DNA of 23,745 bases from an uncultured Collinsella sp. (GTDB taxonomy: Bacteria > Actinomycetota > Coriobacteriia > Coriobacteriales > Coriobacteriaceae), in assembly GCA_900543605.1 (NCBI GenBank), contig UQSK01000027.1:1-23745 (forward strand), read 5' to 3'. This document shows positions 17,699 through 23,745 of this stretch, piece by piece. The position numbers and the translations under genes were made by a program. Every line of letters starts with the position of its first letter. The first letter of the stretch is position 1. The notes below the pieces were generated by a model. It worked only from the letters and a program-made list of their open reading frames with translations. It had not been told where the DNA came from and made no database searches.

Positions 17699-17777
17699 AT
17701 GCCGCAGAAGACCCAACTTGCTCCAGCGTGCCGTACGCCGACCCCCCCTTCCAGCGAGTGCCGACATTTTCCCAGAT

Positions 17778-17818
17778 AAAACCTGCCAAAATAAACCTGT
17801 CCCTTTTTGGCAGGTTTT
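17778..17818. repeat. 14-bp perfect hairpin with CTGTCCC loop, REP-like
   Basis: AAAACCTGCCAAAA (17778-17791) pairs perfectly with TTTTGGCAGGTTTT (17805-17818). The 13-nt loop TAAACCTGTCCCT matches the loop of the hairpin at 1613-1657 at 10 of 13 bases although the stems differ. A/T runs on both sides could let it act as a bidirectional terminator. It stands upstream of the DAHP synthase promoter. Confidence 0.8.
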
Positions 17819-17832
17819 GGGGTGACGAGGGG

Positions 17833-17861
17833 TTGCACTTTAGCGTGCGACAGCGGATAAT
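17833..17861 (+). promoter_or_regulatory. Predicted promoter of the DAHP synthase gene
   Basis: TTGCAC (17833-17838), a 17-bp spacer, then GATAAT (17856-17861, 5/6 match), about 50 bp before the ATG. No leader peptide or attenuator is evident. Confidence 0.5.
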
Positions 17862-17913
17862 GCCGAGCATTCGACAAAGGTTTCGTTGTCATCAATTGAT
17901 TGAGGAGGCCCCT

Positions 17914-18945
17914 ATGGCCATGGAATTCAAGCGCAGGTTGCCGATCCCCATGGAGATCCGCGAGGAAATGCCGCTTTCTGCCGAGCTTACCGCCAAAAAG
18001 CAGGCATTTGACGCCGAGGTCGCCAAAGTCTTTACCGGCGAGGACGCACGTAAGGTGCTCATCATCGGCCCGTGCTCTGCCGACCGCGAGGATTCGGTGC
18101 TCGAGTATATGAACCGACTGGCCAAGACCGCCGAGGAGGTCAAGGACAAGCTCATCATCATTCCGCGCGTCTACACCAATAAGCCGCGTACCAAGGGCAC
18201 CGGTTACAAGGGCCTGTTGCACAACCCCAACCCCGAGGCTCCCGACGACCTGCTCGAAGGCGTCAAGGCCATCCGCCATATGCACCTGCGCGTTATTGAG
18301 GAAACGGGCTTCTTCACCGCCGACGAGATGCTCTATCCGTCAAACTATCAGTACCTCGTTGACCTGCTGAGCTATGTTGCCGTGGGCGCACGCTCGGTCG
18401 AGAACCAGGAGCATCGCCTGGTATCGAGCGGCATTTCGGTACCCGTCGGCATGAAGAATCCCACTGCCGGCTCTACCACCGTTATGCTCAACTCCATTTA
18501 CGCCGCGCAGGCGCACCAGAGCTTCATCTTCCGCAACTGGGAGGTCGAGTGCGACGGCAACCCGCTCGCACACGCCGTTATGCGCGGCTACATCGGTCTC
18601 GATGGGCGCACCTACCCCAACTACCACTACGAACACCTGGAACGTCTGGCCGAGCGCTATACCGAGCACGCCGGCTATGCCAATCCGGCGGCGGTCATCG
18701 ACTGCAACCACGACAACTCGGGCAAGCGTCCGCTGGAGCAGTATCGCATTTGCAAGGAGGTGCTCGACAGCTGCCGCCGCAACGAGTCCATCTCCAAGCT
18801 GGTCAAGGGCTTTATGATCGAGTCCTACCTTGAAGACGGCAACCAGCCGGTCGACGGCGGCGTCTTTGGCAAGTCCATCACCGACCCGTGCCTGGGCTGG
18901 GAAAAGACCGACTACCTCATCCACGAAATCGCGGAGCGTATTTAG
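17914..18945 (+). CDS. Class I 3-deoxy-7-phosphoheptulonate (DAHP) synthase
   Basis: The protein has 343 residues and starts at the ATG with GAGGAGG a few bases upstream. It joins phosphoenolpyruvate and erythrose 4-phosphate, the first step of the shikimate pathway to aromatic amino acids. Recognisable AroF/G/H-type motifs are IIGPCSADRED, KPRTKGTGYKG (substrate-binding Lys/Arg), GARSVENQEHR, and GMKNPTAGS, plus metal-binding C-N-H-D-N-S near residue 267 and an ESYLEDGNQP motif near the C-terminus. The N-terminal extension is the region that carries feedback control by an aromatic amino acid in E. coli enzymes; which one applies here cannot be told. It is monocistronic, closed by palindromic structures downstream. 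Confidence 0.95.
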   Translation: MAMEFKRRLPIPMEIREEMPLSAELTAKKQAFDAEVAKVFTGEDARKVLIIGPCSADREDSVLEYMNRLAKTAEEVKDKLIIIPRVYTNKPRTKGTGYKGLLHNPNPEAPDDLLEGVKAIRHMHLRVIEETGFFTADEMLYPSNYQYLVDLLSYVAVGARSVENQEHRLVSSGISVPVGMKNPTAGSTTVMLNSIYAAQAHQSFIFRNWEVECDGNPLAHAVMRGYIGLDGRTYPNYHYEHLERLAERYTEHAGYANPAAVIDCNHDNSGKRPLEQYRICKEVLDSCRRNESISKLVKGFMIESYLEDGNQPVDGGVFGKSITDPCLGWEKTDYLIHEIAERI

Positions 18946-18972
18946 TTACGCGGTTTTACCAAACCGCGTAAC
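18945..18972 (+). terminator. Hairpin overlapping the DAHP synthase stop codon
   Basis: GTTACGCGGTTT (18945-18956) pairs perfectly with AAACCGCGTAAC (18961-18972) around TACC. The first base belongs to the TAG stop. There is no U-run behind it, so it may act with the larger palindrome that follows. Confidence 0.55.
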
Positions 18973-18985
18973 GGCTCGACGCTGC

Positions 18986-19084
18986 AAACCCGCCAGGGCG
19001 GCAATCTGCCTTTCAACTTCGGCGGCATGATCAAAAGATCAATGCCGCCTCGTTTCAAGGCACCTTGCTCGCTCTGGCGGGTTT
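18986..19084. repeat. 99-bp nested imperfect palindrome between convergent genes
   Basis: The ends AAACCCGCCAG (18986-18996) and CTGGCGGGTTT (19074-19084) pair perfectly, and the arms continue imperfectly inward to a core hairpin (19021-19049) of GGCGGCAT-GATC around AAAA. T-runs follow on the plus side (to about 19098). It lies between the convergent DAHP synthase and agmatine deiminase genes and probably ends transcription from the former. Confidence 0.65.
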
Positions 19085-19158
19085 TCGCTGACGTTTTTTC
19101 GACCTGCATTGTTGCCAGGGTTGGCACCAATGACTAATGCGGTAACTAGCTACGTCGG

Positions 19159-19288
19159 TCCGCTTGATCGGCTGGGTTTTCGAGGTGCCCCAGGTCGCCG
19201 CGAAAGAGGAGCGAAGCGTACTTTGGTACGCGAGCGACGGTTTGAGCGGCGAGATGGGGTGCCTCGGAAAGCCAGACGATTAAGCGGA
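19159..19288. repeat. 130-bp imperfect palindrome overlapping the agmatine deiminase 3' end
   Basis: Arms 19159-19201 and 19246-19288 pair at roughly four fifths of 43 positions, for example TCCGCTTGATCG against CGATTAAGCGGA. The 44-nt middle contains a further CGTAC/GTACG hairpin. The right arm includes the last bases and TAA stop of the deiminase gene. It may fold in the transcript as an end structure, or be a dispersed repeat that supplied the stop codon. Confidence 0.65.
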
Positions 19289-20485
19289 CGGTTCCTGCTG
19301 CGTAATGCAGTGGATATTTCCGCCACCGAAGACGACTTGCTCGGACTGAACGCCGACGCACTTGTAGACGCCCTCGCCCCAGACCTCGTCGTAGATCTTC
19401 TGGAGCGTGTCAACGGCAAGCTGATCGTTCTCGTCGCCGTACTGCGGGACGATAACGCCGTGGTTGGTGACCAGGTAGTTCATGTAGGAGGCGATCAGCG
19501 GCTCGTCGGCAACGCGCGGCTCGGCGTTCTCGTCGGCGTCGATGGTGTCGCAGGAAGCCTGATCCATGAACAGCGGGTTCATAGGCATACAGAGCTTGTA
19601 GACCTTCATCTTGCGGCCCTTGGCGTCAACGGCGTTGGAGAGGGTCTCGTAGACAGCGTGGCACTGCTCGTAGAACGGATACTCGGGATCGTCGGTCCAG
19701 ATGCAAGCCATGACGCCCGGAGCGACGAACGTAGCGACATCATCGATGTGGCCGTTGGTCTCCTCGGGATCGATACCCTCCTTGACCCAGATGACCTTCT
19801 CGACACCCAGGTACTCCTTGAGGTGCTCGTCCATATAGGCGCGAAGTTCCTCGCTCCAGGGCTCAAACTTCTTGTGGAACTTGGGCCAGATGGACTCGGG
19901 ATCCTCTTCCTCCTCCAGAACCACAGAGCAGGTGCGGCCCGGGGAAAGCAGGCACTGGTCGGTCACGACCACGGTGCCTTCGCCGTCGACGGTGATGGAA
20001 CCGCCCTCGAGGATCATGTCATCGGGACGATAACGACGGCAGCCGGAAAGCTCAGCTATCTTAAGGGCGATCTGCTCGTCCTTGTCCCACGGGAAATAGA
20101 GACCGTCGACGAGGCCGCCGTAGGCGTTGAAGTGCCAGTGGTTGGCGCGCTTATCGCCCTTGCCATTGATGACAAAAGTGGCTGCGGTGTCGCGGAACCA
20201 AGCGTCGTCGGTGGTCATCTCGATAACGGTGACGTTCTCGTCTTCCTCAAAGGCGGCCTTGCAGTTGGCGTAGTCGGCCTGGTTGGCGCACATGGTGACC
20301 GGGGTGAACTCGGCGATGGCGCGAGCGATGGCGGCATACTGCTTCTGAGCCGGCTTGGCACCATGGGCCCAGGTATCGGTGCGATGGGGCCAGCCCATCC
20401 ACACGCGATCCTGTGGGGCGAACTCAGCAGGCATAAAGAAGCCATCGGCCTTAGGGGTGGACTCGGACTCGGTAATCGTGCGCAT
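19280..20485 (-). CDS. aguA: Agmatine deiminase
   Basis: The protein has 401 residues and converts agmatine to N-carbamoylputrescine and ammonia (putrescine synthesis or agmatine catabolism). Family motifs are MPAEFAPQDRVWMGWPHR at the N-terminus, TDDAWFRDTAATFV (92-105), ILEGGS (158-163), ETNGHIDD (242-249, catalytic His 246), and GGGNIHC393ITQQEP with the nucleophilic Cys. I chose the ATG at 20483-20485 because GGAGGAAG stands just before it; the open frame runs 15 codons further up into a repeat. It is somewhat longer than typical AguA, with an acidic, aromatic insert near 190-215. No carbamoyltransferase, carbamate kinase or agmatine/putrescine antiporter lies beside it, so it is not part of a compact deiminase operon here. 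Confidence 0.96.
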   Translation of the reverse strand: MRTITESESTPKADGFFMPAEFAPQDRVWMGWPHRTDTWAHGAKPAQKQYAAIARAIAEFTPVTMCANQADYANCKAAFEEDENVTVIEMTTDDAWFRDTAATFVINGKGDKRANHWHFNAYGGLVDGLYFPWDKDEQIALKIAELSGCRRYRPDDMILEGGSITVDGEGTVVVTDQCLLSPGRTCSVVLEEEEDPESIWPKFHKKFEPWSEELRAYMDEHLKEYLGVEKVIWVKEGIDPEETNGHIDDVATFVAPGVMACIWTDDPEYPFYEQCHAVYETLSNAVDAKGRKMKVYKLCMPMNPLFMDQASCDTIDADENAEPRVADEPLIASYMNYLVTNHGVIVPQYGDENDQLAVDTLQKIYDEVWGEGVYKCVGVQSEQVVFGGGNIHCITQQEPSA

Positions 20486-20512
20486 AAGGCTTCCTCCAAA
20501 TCGAACGATCGC

Positions 20513-20571
20513 TGTCTCGATCTGTAACATCTAGGGGCCGAATCCCCGTCTTGTTGTTACAGATCGAGACA
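20513..20571. repeat. Inverted repeat pair 1 (17-bp perfect arms)
   Basis: TGTCTCGATCTGTAACA (20513-20529) pairs perfectly with 20555-20571 around a 25-nt loop that itself has GGGG/CCCC. It lies 28-86 bp before the agmatine deiminase start, within its leader or promoter region. The unit recurs in altered form just to the right. Confidence 0.85.
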
Positions 20572-20594
20572 AACCGTATAGCTCGGGACAAACA

Positions 20595-20651
20595 ATCTCA
20601 ATCTATAACAGATAGAGGCGATTTTGCCAGCCATATGTTACAGATTGAGAT
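20595..20651. repeat. Inverted repeat pair 2, related to pair 1
   Basis: ATCTCAATCTATAACA (20595-20610) pairs with 20636-20651 at 15 of 16 positions around a 25-nt loop. The arms differ from those of pair 1 by only one or two bases and the loop length is the same, so the two are copies of one unit. The remaining bases to 20698 hold GTGCCTGTCCCC (20662-20673) and no gene. Confidence 0.8.
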
Positions 20652-20698
20652 AGACGTAAAAGTGCCTGTCCCCTTTGTGGTGGTTCTGGACTAGAAGG

Positions 20699-22921
20699 TT
20701 ACTCGCTGTAGCGGGTGGCTATGGCAGCTCGCACCATTCCGGTACTCATAAGGTAGGTCACCAAGAAGTAGCCACCATAGGCTGCCAGGAAGATTGCACA
20801 GGTGAGGCCCACGGTGCCGCCGATGCTCATATTTCCGAAAATGCTCACCAGCTCGATGATCACCTTAAGTGCCACAAAGGAGTGCGCCAGGCCCACTGCC
20901 AGCGGGAACAGGAAGAATACCGCTTGCTGCGCCATCACCGAATGGCGAATCTGGCGGTCGTCGCAGCCGATCTGTGCCAGCACACGATAGCTGCGGCTGC
21001 CGTCGGCCACGTTGGAGAGTTGCTGGATCGACAGAATCGCCGCGCATGCAACGACCAATACAAAGCCGATGTAGATGGCTAGGTAGCTAATAAGACCGTT
21101 CATTTGCGCTGCTTGCGCGTACATCTCGGAGCGCGTGATGAAGGTTCCCCACGACCCCGGCTCCTTGCCGTCAACGAGCAGATTGTCGAGCACAGTGTAT
21201 TTAATACTCTCGTCTGCCTCGGTCGTATCCATCCCCTGTTTGTAGTTAACGAGCAGGCTACTGGAATACGGCTGCAGATTAAGTTGGGACAACAGCTCGT
21301 CGGCAACGACGACGGTACCCGGATTACTGCCCATCGCCGAGTTGGCGATGGCCGCCGTATCTTCGTCCGACTTATCGGTTGCGGGCTTGAGCGTATGCCC
21401 GCCCAAGGTAAGGGCATGGCCGCCAGCCATATACTTGGTGTACAGGTCGACCAGCTCGCCGCCCATATCACACGTGAGCAGATACTGGTCGTGACCGATG
21501 TGCACCGGCTCCTCGCCCATCATCTGGCGCAGTTTGTTGTACTGGCTCGCCGGCGTCACAAACAGGCCCATCGTATCGGCATTGCTACCCCCGAACGCTT
21601 TGGGAAGCTTTTCGCCCATGGTCTTGCACATCTCACTTGGGGTCACCGAAGGATTCGAGCCACCAAACGGGTAACTCAGATACGAATCGATCTGCACATG
21701 CTCACCGGCAACATCGGCGATATTGACCTTCTTGCCGGTCTCGTCGTTGTTGTCCGCCGACTTGCCCTTACGATCGCCGTGCCATGGATCGCCGTGCCAT
21801 GCGGAGTACAAATCGACCGTACTATCGGCCAGCACCATGCGATCGGCCTCAGACGGATTGAAAGACTCTTTGTAGAAGTCGAGCGTATCGGGCGTGTAAT
21901 AGACATACGTCTGCGACATGTCGGCCGGATTATAGCGCTCCAGGTTTTCGTTCATCACGTTGGCAATCGACATACCGCACGTCACCGAGGTGATGGCCAA
22001 AAACAGGAGCATCGCGATGACGCCCATCGAAAAGCACACCGTGTTGACCTTGGCCGCAAGCTGGCGCACGGTAAACATGTTGAGGCCGCGCCAATACACG
22101 CCGCGCAGGCTCTGCAGCAGCTTGATGAGCATGCCCGAGAGTCCCCAGAACAGGGCAAAGGTGCCCACGGTAACCATAGCGGTCGTAATACCAAACTGGT
22201 TCATGGCCTCTTGCAGCTTGCTGTCCGTCGCGGTTAGCGGGAACCCATCACGTAGCAGACGGTAATAGGCCACGCCCACAAGCACCACGCCCACGGCAAA
22301 GATGGCAATCGCAATCCAGGGGTTGCGTGTCTTGATGCTCTCGTTGCGACGCTCGGCACCCATAAGCTCGATGAGTTTGGTACGACGCACGGCGCGAAGG
22401 TTCAGCAGTAGCGTGAGCACAAACATTACGAGCATGCAAGCAAGGGTCAGGTTGAACGCATGCACCGAGAAAAAGAAGTGGAAATTGGCGATCTGTGTCT
22501 TAAAGAGCGAGGCCGTAAAGAACGTCATGAGCTGGGAGAGTCCCACACCCAGCACGATGCCGGCGACAAAGGCCACGACCGAAACGATCACCGTCTCGAG
22601 CGCCATAATCGTGGCGACGCGCCCGCGCCCCATGCCGAGCACCTGGTACAGGCCAAACTCCTTCTTGCGGCGTTTCATGATGAAGTTATTGGCATACACC
22701 ATCAAAAAGGCCATGACACCGGCCAAAAAGTACGTCAGGTCGCCGAGCATGCTGCCCATTACCTGCGCCAAGCCCTTTTCATCGATGCCGGCGATGTCGA
22801 CCTGCATCGAGATGGTGTTAAAGGCATAGAAGACCGTGACACCCAGGGTGAGCGTCAAAAGGTAGACGAGGTAGTCGCGGCCGGCGCGGCGGACGTTGCC
22901 CCAAGCGAGTTTACAGAGCAT
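20699..22921 (-). CDS. BceB-type ABC transporter permease (FtsX/MacB-like)
   Basis: The protein has 740 residues and starts at the ATG at 22919-22921, which follows GAGGG and overlaps the ATPase stop by 11 bp; a GTG four codons upstream is an alternative. The sequence shows helix 1 (about 16-36), a segment KRRKKEFGLYQVLGMGRG (83-100) typical of BceB/VraG-type permeases, further helices to about 345, a large external domain (about 350-610), and three C-terminal helices. Such permeases work with a BceA-type ATPase in sensing and removing cell-wall-active peptides, often with a two-component system. Here the ATPase is directly upstream; any regulator lies outside the window. The substrate is unknown. 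Confidence 0.9.
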   Translation of the reverse strand: MLCKLAWGNVRRAGRDYLVYLLTLTLGVTVFYAFNTISMQVDIAGIDEKGLAQVMGSMLGDLTYFLAGVMAFLMVYANNFIMKRRKKEFGLYQVLGMGRGRVATIMALETVIVSVVAFVAGIVLGVGLSQLMTFFTASLFKTQIANFHFFFSVHAFNLTLACMLVMFVLTLLLNLRAVRRTKLIELMGAERRNESIKTRNPWIAIAIFAVGVVLVGVAYYRLLRDGFPLTATDSKLQEAMNQFGITTAMVTVGTFALFWGLSGMLIKLLQSLRGVYWRGLNMFTVRQLAAKVNTVCFSMGVIAMLLFLAITSVTCGMSIANVMNENLERYNPADMSQTYVYYTPDTLDFYKESFNPSEADRMVLADSTVDLYSAWHGDPWHGDRKGKSADNNDETGKKVNIADVAGEHVQIDSYLSYPFGGSNPSVTPSEMCKTMGEKLPKAFGGSNADTMGLFVTPASQYNKLRQMMGEEPVHIGHDQYLLTCDMGGELVDLYTKYMAGGHALTLGGHTLKPATDKSDEDTAAIANSAMGSNPGTVVVADELLSQLNLQPYSSSLLVNYKQGMDTTEADESIKYTVLDNLLVDGKEPGSWGTFITRSEMYAQAAQMNGLISYLAIYIGFVLVVACAAILSIQQLSNVADGSRSYRVLAQIGCDDRQIRHSVMAQQAVFFLFPLAVGLAHSFVALKVIIELVSIFGNMSIGGTVGLTCAIFLAAYGGYFLVTYLMSTGMVRAAIATRYSE

Positions 22922-23696
22922 CGGAGCCCTCACCGCCCATCATGGCAACGACCTCCATAATACGGTCGAAGAACTCTCGGCGGTCGGTGTCGCCGCGGCG
23001 CAGCTCGGTGAAGATCTTGCCGTCGCGGATAAACAGCACACGGCTCGTGTAGCTGGCGGCAAAGCTATCGTGCGTGACCATGAGCACGGTAGCGCGTAGA
23101 CGGCGGTTAAGGGCCTCCAGGCTCTCGAGCAGCAGACGAGCGCTTTTAGAATCGAGGGCGCCGGTGGGCTCGTCGGCCATGATCATGGTGGGGTCGGTGA
23201 CGAGCGCGCGAGCTGCGGCAACGCGCTGCTGCTGACCGCCGGACATCTGGTAGGGATACTTGTCGAGCACCTGACTGATGGACAAGCGCGCTGCCACATC
23301 TTGCACGCGGGTCGAGATCTCTGCAGAGTTTGTGCGGGCGATGGTGAGCGGCAGGGCGATGTTCTCGCGTGCCGTGAGCGTATCGAGCAGGTTGGAGTCC
23401 TGGAAGATAAAGCCGAGCTCCTCGCGGCGGAACTGCGAAAGCTTAGCCTGCTTCATGCGCGTAACGTCCTGCCCGTTGATGCGAATGGTGCCGCTCGTGG
23501 CGCTATCGATGGTCGACACGCAGTTGAGCAACGTCGACTTGCCCGAGCCCGAGGCGCCCATGATGCCCACAAATTCGCCGCGGTTGACGGTAAAGCTGAC
23601 GTCGTTGAGCGCGCGGGTCACGTTGCCTAGCGCTCCGTATACCTTTTCGAGATGCGCGACCTCCAGTACCGGGGTCGCCATGTGCGTGGTTTGCAT
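22911..23696 (-). CDS. BceA-type ABC transporter ATPase, start near the contig edge
   Basis: The protein has 261 residues from the first available ATG, which lies two bases inside the genomic end, so a longer N-terminus cannot be excluded; an ATG five codons further in (MATPVLEV) is the alternative. No ribosome binding site can be judged because adapter sequence follows. The ATPase core is complete: Walker A GASGSGKST (47-55), Q99, signature MSGGQ (151-155), Walker B MIMAD175-E176, and switch H209. The sequence GFIFQDSNLLDTLTARENI is typical of the MacB/BceA/LolD group. It overlaps the permease gene by 11 bp, indicating a two-gene transporter unit. Confidence 0.92.
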   Translation of the reverse strand: MQTTHMATPVLEVAHLEKVYGALGNVTRALNDVSFTVNRGEFVGIMGASGSGKSTLLNCVSTIDSATSGTIRINGQDVTRMKQAKLSQFRREELGFIFQDSNLLDTLTARENIALPLTIARTNSAEISTRVQDVAARLSISQVLDKYPYQMSGGQQQRVAAARALVTDPTMIMADEPTGALDSKSARLLLESLEALNRRLRATVLMVTHDSFAASYTSRVLFIRDGKIFTELRRGDTDRREFFDRIMEVVAMMGGEGSDAL

Positions 23697-23698
23697 AC

Positions 23699-23745
23699 CT
23701 GTCTCTTATACACATCTCCGAGCCCACGAGACGCGTAGTAATCTC
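23699..23745 (-). other. Illumina Nextera i7-side adapter (not genomic)
   Basis: 23699-23717 is the reversed 19-bp mosaic end (CTGTCTCTTATACACATCT), 23718-23732 is CCGAGCCCACGAGAC, 23733-23740 reads GCGTAGTA (which I recall as index N719), and ATCTC begins the P7 sequence. Genomic sequence ends at 23698. Confidence 0.97.

Noticed and set aside
17905..18000. A leader peptide or T-box controlling DAHP synthase
   Set aside because: No run of aromatic codons behind a ribosome binding site and no T-box sequence (such as TGGNACCGCG) was found in 17700-17913.
19109..20527. Plus-strand open frame of 472 codons opposite agmatine deiminase
   Set aside because: It lies fully over a well-conserved gene and two palindromes, and its translation is not protein-like.

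Overview
The window is a 23.6 kb piece of bacterial chromosome (bases 51-23698) with Illumina Nextera adapter and index sequence left on both ends (1-50 and 23699-23745). Gene content, fairly high GC and protein sequences suggest a gut anaerobe of the Coriobacteriia, most likely Collinsella or a close relative. That assignment is from recognition of the sequences, not a search.

Left part (51-3532, minus strand): the start of an MTA/SAH nucleosidase gene cut by the contig end, a membrane-anchored serine hydrolase of the class A beta-lactamase fold, the pyruvate formate-lyase activating enzyme (PflA), and a DegV-family fatty-acid binding protein.

Sugar module (3809-9426, minus strand): a LacI-type repressor gene, then an operon of a divergent GH32-like hydrolase, a sucrose/beta-glucoside type PTS EIIBC permease, and a classical GH32 fructofuranosidase. 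The promoter in front of the first hydrolase is overlaid by two contiguous 17-bp direct repeats; further copies lie upstream and in front of the repressor gene. This looks like uptake and cleavage of sucrose or short fructans under the local repressor.

Pyruvate formate-lyase module (9731-12119, minus strand): PflB here has the Cys-Cys active site but stops before the glycyl-radical domain. That domain is a separate 83-residue GrcA-like gene 85 bp downstream, with its own strong ribosome binding site, in a different frame, and separated by two hairpins. This naturally split PFL is the most interesting system in the window. PflA, its presumed activase, is about 7 kb away beyond the sugar module.

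Export module (12669-17337, plus strand): a MarR regulator and two half-transporters of a heterodimeric ABC exporter, translationally coupled by overlaps and closed by a strong terminator. The first subunit has an unusual insert of about 200 residues between its first two membrane helices.

Right part: a class I DAHP synthase (plus), agmatine deiminase (minus), and a BceAB-type ABC permease and ATPase pair (minus) running to the contig end. The intergenic spaces are unusually rich in inverted repeats, including a 240-bp element with 39-bp terminal inverted repeats (MITE-like), several long imperfect palindromes, paired REP-like units, and two hairpins with different stems but nearly the same 13-nt loop. 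No tRNA, rRNA, CRISPR array or transposase gene was seen.
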